From positions 1 through 16,650 of the forward strand of contig JAEYSR010000260.1 in assembly GCA_023434535.1 (NCBI GenBank): a stretch of DNA of 16,650 nucleotides, in the 5' to 3' direction. Below are positions 1 through 6,546 of the stretch, one piece after another. The notes below the pieces were generated by a model. It saw nothing but the letters and a program-made list of their open reading frames with translations, was not told the DNA's origin and searched no databases. The translations under genes and the position numbers were made by a program. The stretch is from Actinomycetes bacterium (GTDB lineage: Bacteria; Actinomycetota; Acidimicrobiia; Acidimicrobiales; Microtrichaceae). Numbering within the stretch: position 1 is the first letter of the stretch; each line of letters opens with the position of its first letter.

Positions 1-322
1 GCTCAAGTCCCGGATCGGCCAGCAGCGGGTGGACATCGTCGCCGTGGACTCCGCCGGCGTCCAGCAGCTGATCGATCTCCTCGGGACGAGGTTCGACCTG
101 AGTACCGCTCCCGAGCTCCGGTCCGTCTCTGTGCCGGCGCCCGACGGGGCGTACGACCTCGCCCGGGTCACGTCCGCGATCGACCTCGCCGACATCGCCA
201 TCGACGAGATCGCCCTGCGCCGACCGACCCTCGACGACGCGTTCCTCGCGCTCACGGGCGCACCACCCGATGACGCCCCCGGCGACCACGGGCGGGCCGA
301 CTCGAACGGAGCCGCAGCATGA
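1..322 (+). CDS. ABC transporter ATP-binding protein, DrrA family, C-terminal part
   Basis: This is the 3' end of a gene that begins before the window; the open frame is entered at base 2 (LKSRIGQQRVDIVAVDSAG). What remains is the C-terminal domain that follows the nucleotide-binding domain in DrrA/DUF4162-type exporters. It has the usual LKxRIGxxRVD strand at the start and ends in the family-typical sequence RPTLDDAFLALTG. Walker A, the ABC signature and Walker B lie outside the window and cannot be judged. The family pairs as an ATPase dimer with a membrane permease to export drugs, lipids or other hydrophobic compounds. Its TGA overlaps the ATG of the next gene (ATGA at 319-322), so the two subunits are probably translationally coupled. 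The substrate is unknown. Confidence 0.9.
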   Translation, partial: LKSRIGQQRVDIVAVDSAGVQQLIDLLGTRFDLSTAPELRSVSVPAPDGAYDLARVTSAIDLADIAIDEIALRRPTLDDAFLALTGAPPDDAPGDHGRADSNGAAA

Positions 323-1173
323 CCGCCGCGTTCGCCACCTCGGCCCACCCGGCGACGAGCGCCGTCCCATCGCTTCCGGCCCGCCCGAGCACCGTCCGCC
401 GGTTCCTCAACGAGACGGGACTCCTCGTGGGCCGTGGGCTCCGCTCGCTCCCCCACGTGCCCGAGCGTCTGCTCGACGTGACGCTGCAGCCGATCATGTT
501 CACGCTGCTGTTCCTGTACGTGATCGGCTCCGCGATCCACGTGCCGGGCATCTCGTACCAGAACTACCTGCTGCCCGGACTGATCGGCCAGAGCCTGGCG
601 TTCGGCGTCATCGGAGCGGGCGTCGCCACGGCGACCGACTTCTCCACCGGCGTCACGTCCCGGTTCCGGTCGCTCCCGGTGACCCGCCTCTCCGTGGTCA
701 GTGCCCAGGTCCTGGGTCAGATGCTCGAACAGGTGCTCGGGCTCACCATCGTCGCCGCCCTCGGATTCGCCCTCGGCTGGCGGCCCGAGCTCGGGCTGTG
801 GTCCGGGCTCGAGCTCATCGGACTGATCGGACTCGGCCTGTTCGCCTTCACCTGGTTCGGCGTGCTGCTCGGCCTCTACGTCCGCAGCCCAGACGCCATG
901 CAGGGCGTGGGGTTCGTCGTCGTGTTCCCGCTGGCCTTCCTGTCCGGTGCGTTCGTGCCGATCGACGGGATGCCGCTCGTCCCCCGGGCCATCGGCGCCT
1001 GGAACCCCATCTCGGTGCTGGTGGCCGCAGTGCGCGAGATCTGCCAGGGCACCCACAGCTCGGGCTCCTGGCAGCTCGAGAACCCGGTGCTGGCGATGGT
1101 CGGGTGGTGCGCGTTGCTGATCGTGGTGTGTGTTCCACTCGCGGTGCGTCGCTTCAGTCGCCTCGGGAGGTAG
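319..1173 (+). CDS. ABC-2 type transporter permease, DrrB family
   Basis: This 284-residue integral membrane subunit partners the upstream ATPase, whose stop codon it overlaps by 4 nt. After a cytoplasmic N-terminus of about 50 residues there are six likely membrane segments, at roughly 52-72, 84-106, 136-153, 165-187, 195-213 and 256-275. A conserved ABC-2 feature is visible: the loop FLSGAFVPIDGMP before NPISVLVAAVRE (about 207-240), typical of DrrB proteins. Length is normal for the family. DrrAB systems export antibiotics, lipids or other amphipathic molecules. Nothing adjacent points to a particular substrate, and no regulator gene is visible in the window. The assignment to ABC-2 permease is secure; the transported compound is not known. 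Confidence 0.92.
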   Translation: MTAAFATSAHPATSAVPSLPARPSTVRRFLNETGLLVGRGLRSLPHVPERLLDVTLQPIMFTLLFLYVIGSAIHVPGISYQNYLLPGLIGQSLAFGVIGAGVATATDFSTGVTSRFRSLPVTRLSVVSAQVLGQMLEQVLGLTIVAALGFALGWRPELGLWSGLELIGLIGLGLFAFTWFGVLLGLYVRSPDAMQGVGFVVVFPLAFLSGAFVPIDGMPLVPRAIGAWNPISVLVAAVREICQGTHSSGSWQLENPVLAMVGWCALLIVVCVPLAVRRFSRLGR

Positions 1174-1605
1174 AGCCGAGGCGACGGTCGGTCTCATCGG
1201 CGGCACGACCGGCGACCACCGGCAGAAGAGCCGAGTCGTCGAGCCACATCGCTGATGCCGGTCGCGATGCCCAAGGAACTCCATCTATGAAGCTCCGTGC
1301 CGGTGCCGACCTGAGGAGCTAACGAACTCAATCCCGAGTGGCGCTTGGATGCCAGCATTTAGCCTCCGAGCCGAGACGAACCCCCGACACTCCGAGAGCA
1401 GACGGGTGGTTCGCTCAGCCGCAGAGGCCTTCGTCGAGACGCACCTACGACGAACTACCGTCGTGGAGCAATTCCAAGCTCCCCGCCAAAGTCCGACAGA
1501 ATGCGCCCGTCAGGCGGGCACGTCGCGACGCACCGGCAAGTGGGATCGGATCGCCGGGCATCACACCGGGCCTCCGGTCATGACGCGAAGGCCTGTCCGT
1601 CGGAG
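1174..1605. other. Gene-free stretch after the ABC exporter
   Basis: About 430 bp between the exporter and a convergent minus-strand gene. Short open frames on the plus strand (for example from 1349) run antisense into the next gene and encode Arg/Ser-rich sequences with no recognisable domain and no convincing ribosome-binding site, so I do not call them. From about 1290 onward the DNA becomes less GC-rich. I see no clear T-tailed terminator, tRNA or repeat here. Confidence 0.6.
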
Positions 1606-2613
1606 TCAGGAGATCTGGGCGGTCATGACCTCGAATCCTGCGCTCGCGGACGAAATGTAAGCGGCGGACGTGGTCAAGTCACCATCGAGACAGGCCTCAG
1701 CGCCGGCTACCACGTCGTCGAAAGTTGGCTTCCACAAGGCCAGCGGTGAGTCGCCGTACGTGGTCTGCATGCGCTCGCCCCAGGCGAGCATTCGAGTGCA
1801 CCCGCTCGTCACACGTGACATCGAGTAGTCCTCGGCGGCCGAGGAGACGGATTCCATGATCTGCGCACCCTCGGTCATGTCAGATGGCAGGTTTGGGTTG
1901 TCTAGGACCCATTGCTGCACGGACGTCGCTCCGGAAGTTGAACCCGAGTGGGACGAGGTTGCTTCGGAAGTTGGAGCCGATTCCGGCGAGACTGCCGAGC
2001 TCAAATCCTCCTGGCCGCTGCGATCGTCGGAGTGCCGGATCAAGGCGAATCCGAGAATGAGAACTACGGCCACGAGCCCGATTGCGCTCGCAATACCGAT
2101 CCGGCCGGTAATGCGGCGGTCCGGCCTGCCCGGTTCGCTATCTCCAGACCAGTGCAGACTTGGCGCTGCCTGCGGTGGCGTACTGAACGACCCGACGTAC
2201 GGCGGGGGCGGGACAGGAGGTACATGCTGCGGAGGCGGAGTCATCATCGCTGATTGCGTCAGTGCGGCGATGACGTACTCCACGAAGACGGGCGAAGCGA
2301 ACACCCCGATGACTCGACCGTCCGTCAGCTCGAACTCGACGGTTTGGCGTCCAGCTTCGGTGGGTCGCAGTTCATCGAGGTTCTTGACCTCGCTGAGGTG
2401 GAACCAGATTGGCTGCCCTGGGGAGGCAAGCGGCCGCTCAATCTCGATTCCCAGCGGGGAGGTGATCAGCTCCGCCACGTCCCAGCTTCCGGTTGAGCCG
2501 AGGCGGACTTGAGCGCCAACCCACTGGCGGACCCAGTCCGTCTGTGGCGAGAGCTGGCTGTCGTTCAGACCGGGACCGTTCGTCAAGTGTTCCCAGTGGT
2601 TTGAGGTACTCAT
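1606..2613 (-). CDS. Hypothetical single-pass membrane protein
   Basis: A 335-residue protein of unknown function with a clear modular layout. Residues about 30-120 form a compact, probably cytoplasmic domain rich in beta-strand-like segments (VEFELTDGRVIGVFASP). Residues 125-152 are a Pro-rich linker. Residues 173-193 form one hydrophobic segment (IGLVAVVLILGFALI). A Ser/Thr-rich stretch at 199-232 looks like an extracytoplasmic spacer, and a C-terminal domain of about 100 residues carries two cysteines (Cys272, Cys308) that could form a disulfide. There is no signal peptide. The ATG at 2613 follows a G-rich stretch (GGGGGAAGG). The gene stands alone in less GC-rich DNA flanked by long gene-free stretches, which suggests acquisition or lineage-specific origin. 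The layout would suit a sensor or cell-surface protein, but that is only inference. Confidence 0.8.
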   Translation of the reverse strand: MSTSNHWEHLTNGPGLNDSQLSPQTDWVRQWVGAQVRLGSTGSWDVAELITSPLGIEIERPLASPGQPIWFHLSEVKNLDELRPTEAGRQTVEFELTDGRVIGVFASPVFVEYVIAALTQSAMMTPPPQHVPPVPPPPYVGSFSTPPQAAPSLHWSGDSEPGRPDRRITGRIGIASAIGLVAVVLILGFALIRHSDDRSGQEDLSSAVSPESAPTSEATSSHSGSTSGATSVQQWVLDNPNLPSDMTEGAQIMESVSSAAEDYSMSRVTSGCTRMLAWGERMQTTYGDSPLALWKPTFDDVVAGAEACLDGDLTTSAAYISSASAGFEVMTAQIS

Positions 2614-3093
2614 CCTTCCCCCATCGTCCGCCGTCTATTGGAGCCCGTGTGCCCGGGACCGCCCAGAAGGACCCTTGCGGCGTCGATTCGCTGCCACCTT
2701 GAGGTGGTCTGATCCACTCGCCGGCTTGCTGCGGCGAGGCCACCGTTCGCAGGTGTCACTGCCGCGAAGCGATCCACGACACGGAGCAACCGCCACGAGT
2801 TTGTATCTCGGCTTGGGTTCGTGCTCTCAGTCGCTTGCCACCCTCGATGGCGCACTGAACTACCCGTCTCCATACCATCTCCCTCGCTGGCGACCAACGC
2901 CCACAGAAGAGTGCTCACGGCGGTGAGCCTCCTCCAGAGCATGGGCAGATCGTCGCCGAAGCGACCGAAGCTGACTAGTGGGGATGAGTCCCCTGTCCCC
3001 GCCAGTGGGGTGCATGCCTTGGCGGCGACCCCAAGAACTAGGCGGGTCCAAGCAGATTCCCGGGAGGGAGCAATCTCAGCAGATAGCGACCCT

Positions 3094-3151
3094 GCAGGAG
3101 CAGGGGTTCATGGTGTCGGAGGGGTGATTTGAACCCCTACCCCGCTCCTGC
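3094..3151. repeat. Large bulged inverted repeat
   Basis: Arm one is GCAGGAGC (3094-3101) followed directly by AGGGGTTCA (3102-3110). Arm two is TGAACCCCT (3130-3138), a 5-nt bulge ACCCC, then GCTCCTGC (3144-3151). All 17 pairs are Watson-Crick, around a 19-nt loop. There is no T-run after either side. It could be a transcription terminator for either direction, a cruciform, or a by-product of the tRNA-like segment inside it. Confidence 0.7.
3111..3137 (-). other. tRNA 3'-end-like sequence (possible remnant)
   Basis: Read on the minus strand this segment is GGGGTTCAAATC followed by ACCCCTCCGACACCA. It resembles a T-loop (TTCAAAT then C) followed by an acceptor strand (CTCCGAC), a discriminator A and an encoded CCA. 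The T-stem has two mismatches in the register fixed by CCA. The upstream minus-strand sequence offers a 6/7 acceptor match (GCCGGAG) 84 nt away, but lacks a recognisable D-arm and U8. It is therefore not a functional tRNA as far as I can fold it. A decayed tRNA or an attachment-site footprint are the likely readings. Confidence 0.35.
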
Positions 3152-3196
3152 GTAGGCACGTTCCACGCCGGGGCAAGAACCCGCGGCCTCCGGCGC

Positions 3197-3202
3197 TACG
3201 GT
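3197..3202 (+). promoter_or_regulatory. -10 box for a leaderless transcript of the aldolase-like gene
   Basis: TACGGT fits the actinobacterial TANNNT -10 pattern and ends 7 nt before the GTG at 3210. There is no Shine-Dalgarno sequence. The spacing would put transcription initiation at or next to the start codon. No good -35 box is seen. Confidence 0.45.
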
Positions 3203-3209
3203 CCCGGCC

Positions 3210-4232
3210 GTGGCCGCATCCGTGCATGACCTGCCCACTCCGTCGCTGGTGGTGGACGTCGACGTCCTCGACGCCAACATCGACGCCATGGCGGCGGTGC
3301 GACCGGGCCCGGCGCTCCGTCCTCACGTCAAGGCGTTCAAGTCGACGGCCCTCGCCCGCTACGCGGCCGAGCGAGCCGGCCACCGCTCGTTCTGCTGCGC
3401 CACGTTGCGCGAGATGGAGGGCATGGCCGCTGCCGGGCTGGGCGACGACCTCCTCCTGGCCAACGAGACCCTCGACGCCGAACGCCTGCGGTCCTTGGTC
3501 GCCCGCGGCGACGCCCGAATCACTGTCGCCGTCGACTCGCCCGAGACCGTGGAGGTGGCGGCCGCCGCCGGGACCGACGTGCTCGTCGACGTCGACGTCG
3601 GACTCCCCCGCTGCGGCTGCCGACCTGAGGACGCCGGTCGGCTGGCTGACCTCGCCCGGTCTCGCGGTCTCACCGTCCGCGGCGTCATGGGCTACGAGGG
3701 CCACACCGTCGGCGACCCCGACCGCGCCAAGCGCACCGCCAAGGTGGCCGAAGCCATGGACCTGCTGCGCCGGGCGCACGACGACGTCGGCGGCGACGTC
3801 ACCTCGGCTGGCGGAACCGGCACCTACGACCTGCACGACTGGGCGAAGGAGGTCCAGGCCGGCTCCTACCTCCTCATGGACACCCACTACGCCCGACTCG
3901 GCCTGCCGTTCGACCACGCCCTCCGCCTGGAGGTGACCGTCCTGTCCACGTCACCGACGCGCGGCTGGGGCGTCGTCGACTGCGGCCTCAAGTCCCTCGG
4001 CATGGACCACGGCAACCCCACGATCCCAGGCTGGAACGTGTTCTTCTGCTCCGACGAGCACACAACGTTCATGCCCCTCGCGGGCGGCGACCAGGGCCTG
4101 CCGTCGGTCGGCGATCGACTCTCGGTGCTCCCCGCCCACGTCGACCCGACCGTCGCATACCACGAGCGCCTCCATCTGGTCCGCGGCGACGAGGTGATCG
4201 ACGTCTGGGACGTGGACCTGCGCGGCTGGTGA
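3210..4232 (+). CDS. Metal/PLP-dependent D-threonine aldolase or D-serine dehydratase-like enzyme
   Basis: A 340-residue cytosolic fold-type III PLP enzyme of the alanine racemase-N plus D-serine dehydratase-like family. The cofactor lysine is Lys41 in RPHVKAFK, the family's RPHxK motif. The barrel continues to about residue 235, then a beta domain ends in PAHVDPTVAYH, where His310 and Asp312 occupy the metal-binding pair. D-serine dehydratases of this family use His and Cys (HxC) with zinc; bacterial D-threonine aldolases use His and Asp (HxD) with manganese or similar. HxD therefore points to cleavage of D-threonine or other D-beta-hydroxy amino acids into glycine and an aldehyde, but the substrate is inferred. 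The GTG at 3210 was chosen because the conserved DLPTPSLVVDVDVLDAN segment follows directly and a -10 box lies just upstream. It is convergent with rdgB. Confidence 0.85.
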   Translation: MAASVHDLPTPSLVVDVDVLDANIDAMAAVRPGPALRPHVKAFKSTALARYAAERAGHRSFCCATLREMEGMAAAGLGDDLLLANETLDAERLRSLVARGDARITVAVDSPETVEVAAAAGTDVLVDVDVGLPRCGCRPEDAGRLADLARSRGLTVRGVMGYEGHTVGDPDRAKRTAKVAEAMDLLRRAHDDVGGDVTSAGGTGTYDLHDWAKEVQAGSYLLMDTHYARLGLPFDHALRLEVTVLSTSPTRGWGVVDCGLKSLGMDHGNPTIPGWNVFFCSDEHTTFMPLAGGDQGLPSVGDRLSVLPAHVDPTVAYHERLHLVRGDEVIDVWDVDLRGW

Positions 4233-4287
4233 CCCTCAGCGGCCTGCCGCACGCAGGGCCGCCCAGCCAGGACGAGACGCTCCCGAG

Positions 4288-4827
4288 TCAGCCGAGCGCG
4301 GCGAGCTGCGGTGCCAGGGCCCGGAGGGCCCGTCCCCGATGGGAGATCGCCGCCTTGTCCGTCGCCGTCATCTCGGCGAACGTCCGACCGTCGCCACCGT
4401 CGGCCAGGGCGGGAGCGAACACCGGGTCGTAGCCGAACCCGCCCTCTCCCCTGCGCTCATTCACGATCACGCCCTCGACCTTCCCGTCCGCGACCAGCTC
4501 CTCCGCACCGACCGACCCCGGCGGTGGCGACACGACGATGCAGCAGCGGAACCTCGCCGTCCGCCGGTCGGCCTCGACGGCGCCCAGCTCGTCCAGCCGG
4601 GCGAGCAACAGGTCGACGTTCTCCTCGTCGGTCGCGTGCTCGCCGGCGAAGCGGGCCGACCGCACGCCGGGGGCGCCGCCCAACGCGTCGACCTCCAGGC
4701 CGGAGTCGTCGGCCAGCGCCCACTCCCCCGTCGCCGCGGCGACGGCGACGGCCTTGATGCGGGCGTTGCCGAGGAAGTCCGGCGCGTCCTCCTCGGGGAC
4801 CTCGAGGTCCGGCGGACGGGCCACCAC
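4288..4827 (-). CDS. rdgB: RdgB/HAM1-type ITP/XTP pyrophosphatase, N-terminus lost by frameshift
   Basis: This is the main body of a house-cleaning enzyme that hydrolyses dITP, ITP and XTP to monophosphates, keeping deaminated purines out of nucleic acids. Family motifs, numbered from the GTG at 4827, are FLGNARIKA (18-26), the catalytic DDSGLEVDALGGAPG (40-54), GEGGFGYDP (127-135) and the C-terminal ISHRGRALRAL. The family's first 25 or so residues, with the SxNxxK triphosphate-binding loop, are absent from this frame. They appear to begin in another frame just upstream (4868, see separate entry) and to be partly deleted. Translation from 4827 has no upstream Shine-Dalgarno and would give 179 residues against about 200 normally, probably inactive. 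It is the last gene of the block, 20 nt after the rph stop codon when counted from the original GTG. It is either a real pseudogene or a sequencing error. Confidence 0.8.
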   Translation of the reverse strand: MVARPPDLEVPEEDAPDFLGNARIKAVAVAAATGEWALADDSGLEVDALGGAPGVRSARFAGEHATDEENVDLLLARLDELGAVEADRRTARFRCCIVVSPPPGSVGAEELVADGKVEGVIVNERRGEGGFGYDPVFAPALADGGDGRTFAEMTATDKAAISHRGRALRALAPQLAALG

Positions 4828-4868
4828 CTGGAGGTCCAGGCCGAGGCCAGGACGATGCGAGGCGACAC
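4828..4868 (-). pseudogene. rdgB: Severed 5' end of rdgB
   Basis: A GTG at 4868, with a G-rich ribosome-binding site (AGGGGG) about 10 nt upstream and just after the rph stop, opens the frame VSPRIVLASA. This is the standard first strand of RdgB (compare MxxVVLATxN). The frame then diverges at TCGGCCTGG. The downstream frame reads LGLDLQVVARPPDL, the normal continuation after the missing helix. The two frames are offset by 41 bases, 2 modulo 3. About 13-14 codons are missing compared with E. coli RdgB, so a deletion of roughly 40 bases (not a multiple of three) explains the break. Confidence 0.7.
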
Positions 4869-4888
4869 GGCCCGGACCCCCTGGTGAC

Positions 4889-5626
4889 TCAGCGGCCGAT
4901 CGCCCGAGGCGACGGCGCCTCGGCCAGGTACTCCCGCTGCAGCGAGTGGATCTGGCGGATGCCGTTCTCGGCGAGGCCCAGGAGGATGTCCAACTCGCTG
5001 CGGCTGAACGGCGCGCCCTCGGCGGTGCCCTGGACCTCGACGAACAGGCCCTTGCCCGTCATCACCACGTTCATGTCGGTCTCGGCGGTCGAGTCCTCGC
5101 TGTAGGGCAGGTCGAGGACCGGCTGGCCGTCGACGACGCCGACCGAGATCGCCGCCAGCTCGTCCAGCAGCGGCACCGAGCTCAGCAGGCCGGCCTGGAC
5201 CACCCGGGTCAGGCAGTCGTGCAACGCGAGGTAGGCGCCGCTGATCGACGCTGTCCGGGTGCCCCCGTCGGCCTGGATGACGTCGCAGTCGATGAGGATC
5301 TGACGCTCGCCGAGGGCCTTCATGTGACACACCGACCGCAGCGCCCGACCGATCAGGCGCTGGATCTCCTGCGTCCGACCCTTGGGGCCCTTGGTCTCGC
5401 GCCGGATCCGCTCGGGCGACGAGCCGGGCAGCATCGCGTACTCGGCGGTGACCCAGCCCTTGCCGGAGTTGCGCATCCAACGCGGCACGTCCTCGTCCAC
5501 CATCGCGGTGCAGAGGACCTTGGTGTCGCCGCAGGTGACCAGGACTGAGCCCTGGGCGTAGGCCGTGTAGTCACGTTCGAAGGTGATCGGTCGCAGCTCG
5601 TCGGCCGCGCGTCCGTCGGGTCTCAC
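4889..5626 (-). CDS. rph: Ribonuclease PH
   Basis: Phosphate-dependent 3'-to-5' exoribonuclease that trims tRNA 3' ends, releasing nucleoside diphosphates; the family forms hexamers. The 245-residue product begins MRPDGRAADELRPITFERDY, the canonical N-terminus. Visible features are GRTQEIQRLIGRALR (83-97), the phosphate-binding pair Thr123-Arg124 in GGTRTA, and the metal-binding acidic residues Asp178 and Asp184 in EDSTAETDMNVV. Length is typical. The GTG at 5626 was chosen over an upstream in-frame start at 5755 because the conserved N-terminus starts there and AGGAG (5638-5634) lies 7 nt before it. It sits between the MBL hydrolase and rdgB, the same order as rphA in mycobacteria. A 15-bp interrupted palindrome lies 33 nt upstream. 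Confidence 0.96.
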   Translation of the reverse strand: MRPDGRAADELRPITFERDYTAYAQGSVLVTCGDTKVLCTAMVDEDVPRWMRNSGKGWVTAEYAMLPGSSPERIRRETKGPKGRTQEIQRLIGRALRSVCHMKALGERQILIDCDVIQADGGTRTASISGAYLALHDCLTRVVQAGLLSSVPLLDELAAISVGVVDGQPVLDLPYSEDSTAETDMNVVMTGKGLFVEVQGTAEGAPFSRSELDILLGLAENGIRQIHSLQREYLAEAPSPRAIGR

Positions 5627-5658
5627 TGATGTGCTCCTAGCGAAATCGGGGTGCTCGA

Positions 5659-5673
5659 CGACAACCGTTGTCG
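5659..5673. repeat. 15-bp interrupted palindrome upstream of rph
   Basis: CGACAAC, one central base, then GTTGTCG: a perfect 7-bp dyad between the MBL hydrolase stop (5706) and the rph start (5626). The size and symmetry suit a dimeric regulator's operator, but no cognate regulator is visible. Chance occurrence cannot be excluded. Confidence 0.4.
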
Positions 5674-5705
5674 CGATCCGCGCCGGAGGAACCCGGGCGG
5701 GCGAC

Positions 5706-6497
5706 TCAGGCGACGTAGGTGTGGTGGATCCTGGCCGGATCGACCGGAGCACCATAGGCCTCCGACGCCTCGGCCACGGCCAGCGACACCGACCCCGTCG
5801 GCGGGACGTGCGTGACGAGCAGTCGTCCCACGCCGTCCTCCCGGGCGAGGCGACCGGCCTGTTCCGCCGTCATGTGGAGGTCGTCCACCTCGAAGCCGTC
5901 GCTCTGCAGCCACGTGGCCTCGCAGATGCCCAGGTCGATGCCCTCGCCGAGCCGACCGAGCGACCAGGCCGGGCCGGTGTCGGCCGAGTACGCCACCGAG
6001 CGCTCCGAGGCGCCTTCGCCCAGGTCGACCCGGATCCCCATCGTCTCCACCGGGTGCGCCGTGCGGGAGCAGCGGATGCGGAGCTCTCCCACCCGGAAGT
6101 CGGCGCCGTCGGAGATGGTGTGGGGCTCGAACGCGTCGCCCAAGCCGTCGTGGAACACGCCGCCCAGGAGACCGAGGGTCTCGGCTGTCGAGTACAGCGG
6201 CAGGCCGCGGTGGCCGAGCACGTAGTGCAGCGCGTTGCGCAGGATGGGCACGTCACCCCAGTGGTCGGGGTGGGAGTGGCTGACGACGATCGCGTCGAGC
6301 TCGGTCGGCGCCATGTGCTCCTGGAGGCTGGCCAGTACTCCCGGTCCGCAGTCGAGGAGCACCGAGGTCCCACCGCCGCGCACCAGGTAGCCGGAGCACG
6401 CGTTGTCGGGTCCGGCGAACGTCCCGCCGGATCCGAGGATCGTGACGGCGAGGTCCGACTGGTCGGGCGCCTCTCCGGGGCCGAGGTCCCGGCTCAT
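5706..6497 (-). CDS. MBL-fold metallo-hydrolase, Rv1339-like (putative cyclic nucleotide phosphodiesterase)
   Basis: A 263-residue cytosolic metallo-beta-lactamase-fold hydrolase related to RNase Z/PhnP-type enzymes. The dinuclear metal site is complete: HSHPDH (His74, His76, Asp78, His79), His148 in TAHPVET, Asp173 in YSADTGP and His230 in VTHVPP. The N-terminal strand VTILGSGGTF and CGPGV match the family. Its position between murI and rph is the same as M. tuberculosis Rv1339, reported to be a cAMP phosphodiesterase, so that activity is plausible but inferred. I prefer the ATG at 6497 because AGGGA lies 8 nt upstream. A GTG at 6539, preceded by GGTGAG, would add 14 residues and leave only 7 nt after murI. 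Confidence 0.88.
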   Translation of the reverse strand: MSRDLGPGEAPDQSDLAVTILGSGGTFAGPDNACSGYLVRGGGTSVLLDCGPGVLASLQEHMAPTELDAIVVSHSHPDHWGDVPILRNALHYVLGHRGLPLYSTAETLGLLGGVFHDGLGDAFEPHTISDGADFRVGELRIRCSRTAHPVETMGIRVDLGEGASERSVAYSADTGPAWSLGRLGEGIDLGICEATWLQSDGFEVDDLHMTAEQAGRLAREDGVGRLLVTHVPPTGSVSLAVAEASEAYGAPVDPARIHHTYVA

Positions 6498-6546
6498 CGC
6501 ACCGATCCCTGCCGGGCCGGTCGCGCCATCGCGGGCCACGGGGCGC

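Larger units (their letters stand above)
2614..3209. other. Gene-free stretch with atypical composition
   Basis: About 600 bp with no credible gene. The short open frames here have no recognisable domains and conflict with each other. The stretch holds a small inverted repeat at 2694-2707 (CCACCT-TG-AGGTGG) and the larger tRNA-like hairpin at 3094-3151, listed separately. Base composition is lower in GC than the aldolase-like gene that follows (one sampled 60-base line inside the neighbouring orphan gene is about 57% GC against about 73% for a line in the aldolase gene). Confidence 0.6.

Noticed and set aside
270..1322. Plus-strand open frame of 350 codons overlapping the ABC permease
   Set aside because: It is an Arg/Pro-rich shadow of the permease gene, whose own frame has normal membrane segments and overlaps the ATPase stop.
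1349..1660. Small plus-strand open frame in the 1174-1605 gap
   Set aside because: No domain, no ribosome-binding site, and it runs antisense into the orphan membrane-protein gene.
3111..3194. A complete class II tRNA on the minus strand
   Set aside because: The acceptor matches 6 of 7 pairs, but the T-stem has two mismatches and no D-arm or U8 could be found, so only a remnant is proposed.
3108..3917. Minus-strand open frame of 269 codons opposite the aldolase-like gene
   Set aside because: It is antisense to a gene with clear PLP and metal motifs; the product is Val/Gly/His/Arg-rich without a domain.
4467..5480. Open frame of 337 codons on the minus strand overlapping rph and rdgB
   Set aside because: It is the out-of-frame shadow of rph. 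It was useful only because it carries the severed rdgB start (PRIVLASA).
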